From an uncultured Parabacteroides sp. (GTDB lineage Bacteria; Bacteroidota; Bacteroidia; Bacteroidales; Tannerellaceae), in the NCBI GenBank assembly GCA_900547435.1, contig URGO01000055.1:1-17332 (forward strand): a DNA stretch of 17,332 nucleotides, in the 5' to 3' direction. Shown here one piece after another: positions 1 through 7,789 of this stretch. A program made the position numbers and the translations under genes. Below the pieces are notes generated by a model. The model was given only the letters and a program-made list of their open reading frames with translations, made no database searches and had not been told where the DNA came from. Every line of letters begins with the position of its first letter. Within the stretch, counting starts at the first letter, position 1.

Positions 1-619
1 AGCGACGGACAAAGTCGTTGTAGTTAATCCTCCCCAAGAAGCAGATGCCCTGGCTATCCTTTCGCTTGGCACTGGGGAGCTTTTGCGCTTCGGCAATGGC
101 ACGCACCTCGCTTTTCATCAGATGTCCGATAGGAAACATCAGTTTCTGAATTTGCAGGCGGGTAATCTGTCCTAAGAAATCAGTCTGGTCCTTTACGGGG
201 TCTTTTGCGGTTGATAGCCATACCTTCCCGTTGATTTCGGTCGTGGTGGCATAATGCCCCGTGGCAATTTTGTCGAAATCCTTTCCCCATTTGTCTTCGA
301 AGCACCCGAACTTGATATATTTGTTGCACATCATATCCGGATTGGGGGTTAAGCCACGCTTCACGGAATCAATCGTATAGCTGACCACCTTCTCCCAATA
401 TTCATCGTGAAGCGACACCTGCTCGAAGCGGCACCCGTATTTCTTGGCGATATACGATGTGATTTCAATATCCTCTTCCGCCGGGCAATCGATATAGCCG
501 TCCTTATCTTCCATTCCGATACGGATGTAGAAGATTGTCGGATCGTAGCCAGCCTCCTTCAACAGGTGAACTACGACAGAGCTATCCACGCCTCCCGATA
601 CTAATGCTGCGATTTCCAT
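1..619 (-). CDS. mnmA: tRNA-specific 2-thiouridylase MnmA (partial, C-terminus beyond window)
   Basis: MnmA puts sulfur on C2 of the wobble uridine (U34) of tRNA-Lys, tRNA-Glu and tRNA-Gln, using ATP to adenylate the base and a persulfide-carrying cysteine; it is cytosolic. Reading the minus strand from ATG at 617-619 gives 206 residues before the window edge. Visible motifs are the PP-loop ATP site SGGVDSS at residues 8-14, TPNPDMMCNKYIKF at 91-104 with the first catalytic cysteine at C98, the ATGHYA segment at 119-124, and DSQGICFLG at 188-196 with the second catalytic cysteine C193. Both catalytic cysteines are therefore present. The family is about 350-380 residues long, so roughly the last 40 percent is missing because of the window edge. 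Bacteroidales often carry two or three MnmA paralogs, and which one this is cannot be told here. It is transcribed away from the sigma-factor gene and is functionally unrelated to the mannan operon. Confidence 0.96.
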   Translation of the reverse strand, partial: MEIAALVSGGVDSSVVVHLLKEAGYDPTIFYIRIGMEDKDGYIDCPAEEDIEITSYIAKKYGCRFEQVSLHDEYWEKVVSYTIDSVKRGLTPNPDMMCNKYIKFGCFEDKWGKDFDKIATGHYATTTEINGKVWLSTAKDPVKDQTDFLGQITRLQIQKLMFPIGHLMKSEVRAIAEAQKLPSAKRKDSQGICFLGRINYNDFVRR

Positions 620-646
620 ATATACTCTCGTTTTGTTTTCGATTTG

Positions 647-654
647 CAAAGGTA
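647..654 (-). promoter_or_regulatory. Candidate -7 element for mnmA
   Basis: On the minus strand this reads TACCTTTG, an exact match to the Bacteroidetes primary-sigma -7 consensus TAnnTTTG, 27 bases before the mnmA ATG. No TTG is visible at the expected -33 distance; that stretch is occupied by the TTGAAAA repeats, which read TTTTCAA on this strand. Confidence 0.45.
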
Positions 655-670
655 ATAGGATTTCTATAAA

Positions 671-691
671 TTGAAAATTGAAAATTGAAAA
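671..691. repeat. Three tandem copies of TTGAAAA (7-bp period)
   Basis: Exact head-to-tail copies at 671-677, 678-684 and 685-691, followed by a partial copy (TT). They lie between the divergent mnmA and sigma-factor genes, just upstream of the mnmA -7 element. Such AT-rich runs are common in Bacteroidales intergenic DNA and may only be curved or UP-like DNA. Confidence 0.8.
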
Positions 692-774
692 TTATAAGCA
701 GATAAGTTAGGCAAATCTTCTAAGTTTTTGGAGTGGCATATATTTTATGTGTCTTTAAATGGACGCATAGCAGG

Positions 775-793
775 AACTTATAAACTTATAAAC
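775..793. repeat. Two tandem copies of AACTTATA upstream of the sigma factor
   Basis: Exact copies at 775-782 and 783-790 followed by AAC, with a degenerate third version (AACTCATAAACTTA) near 799-812. They cover the region where a -33 box for the sigma-factor promoter would be expected. A regulatory role is a guess. Confidence 0.5.
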
Positions 794-824
794 ACAAAAA
801 CTCATAAACTTAAAAGAATATTGC

Positions 825-832
825 TAAATTTG
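825..832 (+). promoter_or_regulatory. Candidate -7 element for the ECF sigma gene
   Basis: TAAATTTG matches TAnnTTTG exactly and lies only 6 bases before the chosen ATG at 839. With the usual spacing the transcript would begin at or within a few bases of the start codon, giving a leaderless or nearly leaderless mRNA. No clear -33 TTG is seen 19-21 bases upstream. Confidence 0.4.
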
Positions 833-838
833 CCTCCG

Positions 839-1402
839 ATGGTAAAGGAAAACGAAGAGGAACAACGGTTAGCGCAAGAATTGGCCACCGGAAGCCGAAA
901 AGCCTTTCAGGAGATTTTCATGCGTTATTACCCTAAGGTCAGGTACTTCGTCCTCGGACTGGTCAAGTCGGATGAGGATGCAGAGGATTTAGCTCAGGAT
1001 ATATTCGCCAAACTATGGACGAACCGGGCTGCTTTTGCAGAGGTGCGGAACTTGGGCGTTTATCTTTTTGTGCTTTCGCGGAACATGACCTACAATTATA
1101 TCGAGGCGAGGCAGCTTCGGCAAGAATGGCTTCAGGAAAAGCCTTTTGATGAGGAGGATGGTCATTCGCCTTACGAGGATTTAATTGCCAAAGATTTGAC
1201 TCTTTTGGTGGATTTGGTGGTTGAAGGTCTGCCTCCGCAACGTAAGACCATCTATAAATTAAGTAGGGAAGCCGGATTGTCGAATACCGAAATAGCCGAG
1301 AAACTGGGTTTGCAAAAGAAAACGGTCGAGAACCACCTGAACTTGGCTCTGAAAGAGCTTCGGAAGGTTTTACTCTTGATACCATTTCTATATTTATGTT
1401 AA
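839..1402 (+). CDS. ECF-family RNA polymerase sigma factor (SusC/FecR-linked type)
   Basis: This directs RNA polymerase to the promoter of the adjacent transport operon when released by its anti-sigma partner. The protein of 187 residues has sigma region 2 at about residues 25-92 (including the DAEDLAQDIFAKLW stretch at 48-61 typical of region 2.2) and sigma region 4 at about 120-176, with a helix-turn-helix around SNTEIAEKLGLQKKTVENHL. The frame is open upstream to an ATG at 728, but the extra 37 residues do not look like sigma-factor sequence and would run through the promoter-like element, so I chose ATG 839, which gives the usual family length. The tail is hydrophobic (residues 177-187), as in many Bacteroidetes ECF factors. 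The anti-sigma gene follows 58 bases downstream on the same strand, matching the standard sigma/FecR/SusC arrangement. The exact regulon is inferred from position. Confidence 0.93.
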   Translation: MVKENEEEQRLAQELATGSRKAFQEIFMRYYPKVRYFVLGLVKSDEDAEDLAQDIFAKLWTNRAAFAEVRNLGVYLFVLSRNMTYNYIEARQLRQEWLQEKPFDEEDGHSPYEDLIAKDLTLLVDLVVEGLPPQRKTIYKLSREAGLSNTEIAEKLGLQKKTVENHLNLALKELRKVLLLIPFLYLC

Positions 1403-1460
1403 ATTTTTAGGTGTTAAGGGCAATAAGGTTGTCTTTATAGTAAACAAGGAAACGTAGAAG

Positions 1461-2459
1461 ATGAGCGATATTCAAAAGATTATTACCAAATTTTTCCATC
1501 ATTCTTTTTCGAAAGACATGATAGACCGGGTGCATCGGCGTATGATGGCGAAGAAGAATGAGAAGGAGCAGGACGAGGCGTGTTTCTCTTTATGGGAGGA
1601 AATTGGCTTCCCGGAAGACGAACGCCGGTCGGAAGAGGCTTTCAAGCGCATCCAGCGTCGGGTGGATTTGCCCGGCCCCAAACCTGCGCTATCGTTTTTC
1701 TCCAAATGGGCGCGTATAGCCGCTTTGTGGATTCTCCCGTTAGTACTGCTCGTTTCATCTATTTATATGTATAAGGACGCATCAACAATCCGTCATCATT
1801 TGGCTCAGGTTTCGATGATAGAACATTTCGTTCCGGTCGGAAAGCGCGAAATGGTTACCCTTCCCGATAGTAGCCGTGTGTGGTTGAATTCGGGGAGTGT
1901 TCTGGTTTATCCTTCGGCTTTCTTCGGGGACCGGCGTGAAGTATATCTTTCCGGTGAAGGTTATTTCGAGGTGGAAGGCAACCGGGAGAAACCTTTTATC
2001 GTAAATGTCCGTACCTTAGGCGTGGAGGTGCTGGGGACGCGCTTTGACGTATGGGCTTATCCGGAGTCGCAAGAGATAAAAACGACCCTGGAGCAAGGTT
2101 CCGTGCAGGTGCGTTTGAACGAAGCGTCTGATAGAATCTATCAATTGAAGCCCAACGAACAATTGGTGTATCATGTAAATAATAAGGAGGTGGATGTGCG
2201 TCAGGTCCGGTCTGCTGATTACTCCGATTGGCGGAGCGGAGGCCTGTTCTTTGATAATGCGTCATTCCGGGATGTTATCCGTACAATAGAACGCAATTAC
2301 GGGGTAACTGTTCACCTGCATACTTCCGTCTATAACGATAATCGCCTGACCATTCATTTCAAAAAGGACGAATCGCTTGAAAACATCTTCATGCTCTTGA
2401 AAGAGTTGATTCCGGGATTGGAATATCAGATTGCTCCGAAAGATGTTTATTTGGACTGA
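1461..2459 (+). CDS. FecR-family anti-sigma factor
   Basis: An inner-membrane regulator that holds the ECF sigma factor in the cytoplasm and receives a signal in the periplasm from the STN domain of the cognate SusC transporter. The 332 residues divide into a charged cytoplasmic N-terminus (1-83, the sigma-binding part), one transmembrane helix at about 84-104, a periplasmic FecR domain at about 123-216 (VPVGKREMVTLPDSSRVWLNSGS, ending around TTLEQGSVQV), and a C-terminal DUF4974-type domain at about 261-329. The orientation with the N-terminus inside is expected for the family. It lies directly after the sigma gene and before a SusC that carries an STN domain, so the three parts of a trans-envelope signalling relay are all present. 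Nothing suggests truncation. Confidence 0.94.
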   Translation: MSDIQKIITKFFHHSFSKDMIDRVHRRMMAKKNEKEQDEACFSLWEEIGFPEDERRSEEAFKRIQRRVDLPGPKPALSFFSKWARIAALWILPLVLLVSSIYMYKDASTIRHHLAQVSMIEHFVPVGKREMVTLPDSSRVWLNSGSVLVYPSAFFGDRREVYLSGEGYFEVEGNREKPFIVNVRTLGVEVLGTRFDVWAYPESQEIKTTLEQGSVQVRLNEASDRIYQLKPNEQLVYHVNNKEVDVRQVRSADYSDWRSGGLFFDNASFRDVIRTIERNYGVTVHLHTSVYNDNRLTIHFKKDESLENIFMLLKELIPGLEYQIAPKDVYLD

Positions 2460-2477
2460 TTTTCAAAGCTAAAAAAG

Positions 2478-2565
2478 ATGCCTATCTTTGGTTTCGTTCA
2501 TGCCTACCTTCTTTCCCGTTTATGCCTACCTTTTGATTCATTTATGCCTATGTTTTTTTCCAAAG
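2478..2565. repeat. Four direct repeats of ATGCCTA at an exact 22-bp period
   Basis: ATGCCTA occurs at 2478-2484, 2500-2506, 2522-2528 and 2544-2550, each start exactly 22 bases after the last. The seven-base core is identical, the next four bases are similar (TCTT, CCTT, CCTT, TGTT), and the rest of each unit is T-rich but diverged. About two helical turns separate the cores, so all four face the same side of the DNA. They sit 19 bases after the anti-sigma stop codon. No function is known to me. Confidence 0.85.
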
Positions 2566-2573
2566 GGTGCACC
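2566..2573. promoter_or_regulatory. Palindrome GGTGCACC between anti-sigma and susC
   Basis: A perfect 8-base palindrome set in a roughly symmetric AAA...TTT context, directly after the 22-bp repeat array. GGGTGCA from its left side (2565-2571) recurs at 2680-2686. It could be an operator half-site pair, but this rests on symmetry alone. Confidence 0.3.
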
Positions 2574-2619
2574 GTTTTTCTTTTCAAAACTTATCTTTCA
2601 TAATTGAAATATAGGGTTG

Positions 2620-2656
2620 AAAAAGAGTGAGTTCTTGCGAATTGACTCTTTTTTTT
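2620..2656. terminator. Symmetric intrinsic-terminator hairpin upstream of susC
   Basis: The nine bases AAAAAGAGT (2620-2628) pair perfectly with ACTCTTTTT (2645-2653). Inside, 2630-2634 pairs with 2639-2643 (one G-U pair, one G-G mismatch below) around a TTGC tetraloop (2635-2638). The right arm runs into eight Ts (2649-2656), and the left arm ends in As, so it could also stop transcription on the minus strand. It probably ends the sigma/anti-sigma transcript 160 bases after the anti-sigma stop codon, or acts as an attenuator before the transport operon. Confidence 0.65.
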
Positions 2657-2664
2657 GTAAAAAA

Positions 2665-2697
2665 TTTGTAACATCGGTTGGGTGCAAAACTATTTTT
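2665..2697 (+). promoter_or_regulatory. Possible ECF-dependent promoter of the transport operon
   Basis: TTTGTAAC (2665-2672), with an AAC-type -35 core as in many ECF promoters, is followed about 17 bases later by CTATTTTT (2690-2697) as a possible -10. It lies just after the hairpin and about 75 bases before the SusC start. The recognition sequence of this sigma factor is unknown, so this is a suggestion from position and the AAC core only. No good TAnnTTTG element is seen in this stretch. Confidence 0.2.
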
Positions 2698-2770
2698 AGC
2701 TGTCCTTATATCAAAAAATTGACTTAAATCAATGTATTTGTTTAATTAGAATTTGATTTATTGTACTACA

Positions 2771-5700
2771 ATGAACAAACACAAGACAAGACGGATTGGA
2801 ACCTATTGCTTGAGTTTTTTGGTGGCAAGTTGCTTGCAAGCCAATGCGCAAAAGGTTTCCTTTAGTGAAGGAAGCATCTCTCTGAGAGAGGCTTTCCAGA
2901 AGATTGAGGCGGCATCCAACTACAAGATTGCCTACAACGGCACAAAGTTGGACGTGAACAAGCGTGTAGAACTAAACCAAAAAAACACGGAAGTGTTGGA
3001 AGTTCTAAATCAGATTTTGGCAGGTACGGGATATACCTATTCGGTGAAAGGGGACTATGTGGTTATCACCCCACCCAGTCAGGATTCTGTAAATCAGAGT
3101 GTTAAGAAAGTAACGGGTACTATTGTTGACGAGGCGGGCGAACCGATTATCGGTGCGAACGTGCTTGTTGAGGGAACCACCAATGGTACGATTACCGACA
3201 TTGATGGTAAATTCTCGTTGGATGTGCCTGAGGATGGAATGTTGGACATTTCTTACATCGGCTTCCTGACCCAGAAGATAAGCGTAAAAGGACAGAGCGA
3301 TTTGAAAATTACCTTGCGGGAAGACACGCAAAAACTGGACGAAGTCGTAGTAGTAGGTTACGGTACCCGTTCGCGTAAGAGCCTTACCGGTGCGGTAGAC
3401 CAGGTAAACGACGAAGTGTTCGAGAACCGTCCGGTTACCAATGCCACACAAGCTTTGCAGGGTGCTTCGGCCAACTTGATTATCCAGAGCAAGAATGCCA
3501 ACCCGAATGACAATAGCATGAATATCAACATCCGTGGTGTCAGTACGATGGGTAACAATGATCCGTTGATTGTTATCGATGGATTGATTTCAAGTTCCGG
3601 AACGTTGAACAACCTGAACCCGAACGATATCGAAAATGTATCTGTCTTGAAGGATGCCGGTAGTGCGGCTATCTATGGTTCGCGTGCTGCGAATGGTGTC
3701 ATCTTGGTTACTACAAAGAAAGGTGCGGCCGGAAAGCCGAAGGTGACTTTCAACGGACAGGTGGGTTGGCAAGACCCGAACATTCTTTTCCATCCGGTAG
3801 AAGGTTGGCAAAACGCCATGTTGAGAAACCAGGCTAATATCAATTCAGGTAGTACTCCGCAATTCTCACCATCTGATATCCGTGATTTGTACAACCATCG
3901 TGATGAGGAAGAATGGTTGTACGACCAGATCATGAAAACGGCTCTTCAACAGAATTATAATGTAAATATATCCGGAGGTAGCGAGAATACTACCTATATG
4001 GTATCTGCCGGATATTATAATCAGGATAGCAACTTTGAAGGAAACTTTGGTATGGAACGTTATAACTTCCGTAGCAATTTGACCACCGAGTACGGACGCT
4101 TCAAGTTGACTACCTTGATGGCATACAACCGCAAGAAAGAGCGTACCGTAGCCGGAGGTACCGGTAACGTAATCATCAACTCATCCCGTGTTCCTTCTTA
4201 TTATTACTATAAGTTTAATGAAGGAGACAAGTGGCTGGTCAACGATGTTGTGGGTGATGATAACCCGATGGCTTACTTGAAGGATGGCGGTTACGAGAAG
4301 AAAGACGAGGATAACTTCATCGGTAGCATGAACTTGGATTTCAAGATTATGGACGGATTGAAAGCAACCGGTTTGATTGGTTTGGACTTGACGCAACATC
4401 ACCGTTATCGTCGGGATAAGAAAGTGCCTTTGTATTCTTCGGCAGATTTGGAAAATCCGGTATTGTATATCCACTCGAACACGATGACTGAAGATTACAA
4501 CGAGAAACGTTATACCTTGAGTACACAGTTCTTGTTGAGTTATGATAAGACATTTAATGAAGATCATACCGTTTCTGCATTGATTGGTGTATCTAATGAA
4601 TCCTATACCAAACAGGCTAGCCGTATTGCCTGGACTTATACGGATGAAGACTTAGGTTTGCCTACTACGGATGACTCTATCCAAGATAAGGACAATAAGA
4701 ACTCGAATGACGATACCGACCAGACCAGTATCACCTCTTTGTTCGGTCGTGTAGGCTATAATTACAAGGATAAGTATTACGGGGATTTCTCGTTCCGCTA
4801 TGATGGTTCGTCTAAGTTCGCGAAAGATCATCGTTGGGGTTTCTTCCCTTCATTCTCTGCCGGTTGGCGTCTGTCTGAAGAAGAATTCATGGATACGTAT
4901 AAGAGTAATATCGGTGATTTGAAGCTGAGAGCATCTTACGGTATATTGGGTAATCAGAACGTAGATAACTATTCGTACCAGACGGTTTATACAATGTATA
5001 CCAATGGGTATGTATTCAATAACCAGATTGTTCCGCGTACGGAATATACAGATGGTAACTCTTTGCTGACTTGGGAAAAGGCTTCTAACTTCAATATCGG
5101 TGTGGATGCGACTTTCCTGGATGGTAGTTTGTATGTATCGGCCGATTACTTTAGCAAACGTACTTGGGATATCCTGTTGACTCCGGAGGTTTCTTCTACT
5201 TATGGTGGATCAACCGCAAAGGAAAATGCCGGTGAAATGAAGAACCAAGGTTGGGAACTTACCATCAACTATAGGTTGAATTCCGGAGATTTCCACCATA
5301 ATTTTAATTTCAACATTTCAGATTCAAGAAACAAAGTTACCGATTTTGGTGGTGAGGAGCGTATTGATAACAACGATGAAATGTATAAGATTATCCGTGA
5401 AGGAGAAGCATTAGGTTCTTACTTTGGTTATGAAACGGATGGTTTATTCCAGAGTTATGACGAAATTAACAATAGTGCTCTTCCTGTTGGAGCTTCTGTC
5501 CACCCCGGGGATGTGAAGTATGTAGACCAAAACGGGGATGGGGTAATTGATGCTGAGGACCGTGTAGTAATCGGTAATGCGTTCCCACGTTATACATTTG
5601 GTTTTACCTATAACGTAGCTTGGAAAGGTTTGGATTTGAATGTTATGTTGCAAGGCGTAGGAAAACGTGATCAGTTCTTGCGTGGTGAGTTGATGGAACC

Positions 5701-6112
5701 GTTCCATAGTAACTATTCGTATTGTATCTATGAGCACCAGTTGGATTTCTGGACACCTACCAATCCGGATGCTCGTTGGCCGCGCTTAGGTGCTCCGGGT
5801 TCAGCTTCGAATACGAACAACTGGAGCCAGCCGGGTGATAACCACATCTTGAATGCGGCTTACTTGCGTGTAAAGAACATTCAGTTGGGATATACGCTTC
5901 CGCAAACTTGGACTCAGAAGTTTGGTGTCTCTAAATTGCGTGTCAGCTTGAATGCAGAGAATCCGTTGACCTTCTGTAAGAACTCGTTTATCGATCCGGA
6001 ATCTTCTGAATTCGATAGCAACATGGGTGGTATTGAAGGTGTAGCTGCAAATAGTGGACGTAACTACCCGACACTTTCTTACTATGGTTTCGGTTTGGAT
6101 ATTGAATTTTAA
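2771..6112 (+). CDS. SusC-like TonB-dependent outer-membrane transporter with STN signalling domain
   Basis: The outer-membrane barrel that imports oligosaccharides, here probably alpha-manno-oligosaccharides, with energy from TonB, and is capped by the SusD partner. The protein of 1113 residues from ATG 2771 has a signal peptide (cleavage likely after ANA, residue 26), an STN domain at about 45-100, a carboxypeptidase-regulatory-like domain at about 114-186, a TonB-box-like region LDEVVVVGYG at 189-198, a plug domain at about 205-320 (containing NIRGVSTMGNNDPLIVIDG), and a beta-barrel ending in aromatic GFGLDIEF. The upstream ATG at 2753 would add six residues ahead of a good signal peptide and is less likely. 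The STN domain marks it as a transducer that signals to a FecR anti-sigma factor, which is encoded just upstream. SusD follows after 14 bases. The substrate is inferred from the enzymes downstream, not from this sequence. Confidence 0.96.
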   Translation: MNKHKTRRIGTYCLSFLVASCLQANAQKVSFSEGSISLREAFQKIEAASNYKIAYNGTKLDVNKRVELNQKNTEVLEVLNQILAGTGYTYSVKGDYVVITPPSQDSVNQSVKKVTGTIVDEAGEPIIGANVLVEGTTNGTITDIDGKFSLDVPEDGMLDISYIGFLTQKISVKGQSDLKITLREDTQKLDEVVVVGYGTRSRKSLTGAVDQVNDEVFENRPVTNATQALQGASANLIIQSKNANPNDNSMNINIRGVSTMGNNDPLIVIDGLISSSGTLNNLNPNDIENVSVLKDAGSAAIYGSRAANGVILVTTKKGAAGKPKVTFNGQVGWQDPNILFHPVEGWQNAMLRNQANINSGSTPQFSPSDIRDLYNHRDEEEWLYDQIMKTALQQNYNVNISGGSENTTYMVSAGYYNQDSNFEGNFGMERYNFRSNLTTEYGRFKLTTLMAYNRKKERTVAGGTGNVIINSSRVPSYYYYKFNEGDKWLVNDVVGDDNPMAYLKDGGYEKKDEDNFIGSMNLDFKIMDGLKATGLIGLDLTQHHRYRRDKKVPLYSSADLENPVLYIHSNTMTEDYNEKRYTLSTQFLLSYDKTFNEDHTVSALIGVSNESYTKQASRIAWTYTDEDLGLPTTDDSIQDKDNKNSNDDTDQTSITSLFGRVGYNYKDKYYGDFSFRYDGSSKFAKDHRWGFFPSFSAGWRLSEEEFMDTYKSNIGDLKLRASYGILGNQNVDNYSYQTVYTMYTNGYVFNNQIVPRTEYTDGNSLLTWEKASNFNIGVDATFLDGSLYVSADYFSKRTWDILLTPEVSSTYGGSTAKENAGEMKNQGWELTINYRLNSGDFHHNFNFNISDSRNKVTDFGGEERIDNNDEMYKIIREGEALGSYFGYETDGLFQSYDEINNSALPVGASVHPGDVKYVDQNGDGVIDAEDRVVIGNAFPRYTFGFTYNVAWKGLDLNVMLQGVGKRDQFLRGELMEPFHSNYSYCIYEHQLDFWTPTNPDARWPRLGAPGSASNTNNWSQPGDNHILNAAYLRVKNIQLGYTLPQTWTQKFGVSKLRVSLNAENPLTFCKNSFIDPESSEFDSNMGGIEGVAANSGRNYPTLSYYGFGLDIEF

Positions 6113-6126
6113 ACTATCAAGGTATT

Positions 6127-7749
6127 ATGAAAATGAATGTATTTAAATATAGCGCAGGTATTGCGTGTGTGGTACTTGCTTCATTGACAACTTCTTGTAA
6201 TGAATTGGACTTGGCTCCGACCAATAAATTCACCGAGTTGAATTATTGGACCTCCGAGGCCAAAGCATCTGCTGTATTGAGTCAGGCTTATAGCCAGATG
6301 ATGAATTCCAGCAAATATTTTTCGGATGAACGTTTGTCGGACAATCTGTATGAAGGACGTGGTAGTACGGATGAAAAGAAAATCACATCCGGACAGGTTA
6401 CTACGGCATTAGGTCGTTTCTCAACGGAATGGAGCGATGCTTATAAAGGTATCAAAACCTGTCATACGTTATTGGAGAACATCGACCAAATTGATATGAA
6501 TGAGTCTGATAAGGAAGTCATGAAAGCGCAGGCGCGTTTTATCCGTGCTTATCTTTATTTCCGTTTGGCCAATCATTTTGGGGATGTACCTTTGTTTGAC
6601 CACACCATAACCATTGAGGAAGCCAATAATATCAGCCGTTCTCCGAAAGCGGATGTCATCAATTTTGTCCGTACGGAATTGAATGAAATCGTGAATATAT
6701 TGCCTACTAAGGAGGAATATGCAGAGGAGGATAGAGGCCGTATCACCAAAGCTGCTGCTCTAATGTTATTGGCTCGTACTTATCTGTATGAGAACGATTG
6801 GCAAAATGTGGCTTCTATTTGTGAACAGATCATGAGTGGTGAGAATGGACAATATGCTTTGTTCCAAGATTATTCTGGTTTGTTCTTGCCGGAGAATGAA
6901 TACAATGATGAAGTTATTTTGGATCTGGGGTATTTGTTCCCGAATCTTACTTGGTCTGAAATGTATGACGGTATTCCTTTGTCGGTAGGTGGTCGTGTCA
7001 ACGGATTTGCTCCGACTCAGGAATTGGTGGACGATTACGTTATGTTGAACGGAAAAGGCATCAATGAGGCCGGTTCCGGATACAACGAAGATGAACCTTA
7101 CGTAAACCGTGACCCGCGTTTGCAAGCTTCTATCGTATATCATGGGTATCAGTGGACAAATGGTGATGGCGTAACTTCTACAATCTATATCCGTCCGGGT
7201 TCATCTGCGGATGCTGGTGCTTCCAATTTGGATGAATATGCCGGACAAGGACAGAATGCAACCGGAACAGGGTATTACTTACGCAAATGGTTTGACCCGA
7301 CTGCTCCGGCAGGTATGACCTCCGGTTTGAACCTAATCCTGATGCGTTATGCGGATGTATTATTAATGTATGCTGAGGCTAAGAATGAATTGGGGCAGAT
7401 GAACGAGACCGTTTGGAACCAGACTATCCGTCCGATCCGTGAACGTGCCGGATTTACGGATGCCGGTGCCTTGAATTATCCGACTAGTGGCGATATGCGT
7501 ACGATTATCCGTCGGGAGCGTCGTTGCGAGTTGGCTATCGAAGGCTTGCGTCTGTATGATATCCGTCGTTGGAAAACGATAGAAACTGTACAGAATGGCC
7601 GGCTTCATGGGGCTAAGTTTGCGGCAAACAATACGCAATACATAGAATTGGATGCCCGTTCATTTGATCCGAACCGGGATTATCTGTTCGCTATTCCGCA
7701 ATCTCAACGAGATATCAATCCGAATCTGACTCAGAATCCGGGTTATTAA
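6127..7749 (+). CDS. SusD-like (RagB/SusD) surface glycan-binding lipoprotein
   Basis: The lipoprotein lid of the SusC transporter that binds the glycan at the cell surface and feeds it into the barrel. The 540 residues start with a lipoprotein signal ending LTTSC, with the lipidated cysteine at C24, followed by NELDLAPTN, a common start of mature SusD proteins. Family landmarks are the TPR-like helix around ALMLLARTYLYENDW, LMRYADVLLMYAEAKNELG (about 405-423), and the C-terminal RRERRCELAIEGLRLYDIRRW segment (about 461-481). Length is normal for the family. It is 14 bases after the SusC stop codon and must be co-transcribed and paired with it. Confidence 0.96.
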   Translation: MKMNVFKYSAGIACVVLASLTTSCNELDLAPTNKFTELNYWTSEAKASAVLSQAYSQMMNSSKYFSDERLSDNLYEGRGSTDEKKITSGQVTTALGRFSTEWSDAYKGIKTCHTLLENIDQIDMNESDKEVMKAQARFIRAYLYFRLANHFGDVPLFDHTITIEEANNISRSPKADVINFVRTELNEIVNILPTKEEYAEEDRGRITKAAALMLLARTYLYENDWQNVASICEQIMSGENGQYALFQDYSGLFLPENEYNDEVILDLGYLFPNLTWSEMYDGIPLSVGGRVNGFAPTQELVDDYVMLNGKGINEAGSGYNEDEPYVNRDPRLQASIVYHGYQWTNGDGVTSTIYIRPGSSADAGASNLDEYAGQGQNATGTGYYLRKWFDPTAPAGMTSGLNLILMRYADVLLMYAEAKNELGQMNETVWNQTIRPIRERAGFTDAGALNYPTSGDMRTIIRRERRCELAIEGLRLYDIRRWKTIETVQNGRLHGAKFAANNTQYIELDARSFDPNRDYLFAIPQSQRDINPNLTQNPGY

Positions 7750-7789
7750 TAAAGTATGATGTTTAATACCGAAAAGACAAAAGAAGAAT

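Noticed and set aside
407..604. A short plus-strand frame at the left edge
   Set aside because: It is antisense to the MnmA ATP-binding region, which is unmistakable on the other strand.
728..838. N-terminal extension of the sigma factor from ATG 728
   Set aside because: The 37 extra residues are unlike sigma-factor N-termini and cross AT-rich repeats and a -7-like element; the protein from 839 has the normal length.
2478..2565. CRISPR array
   Set aside because: Only seven bases are constant per 22-bp unit, the remainder is too short for spacers, and no cas genes are present.
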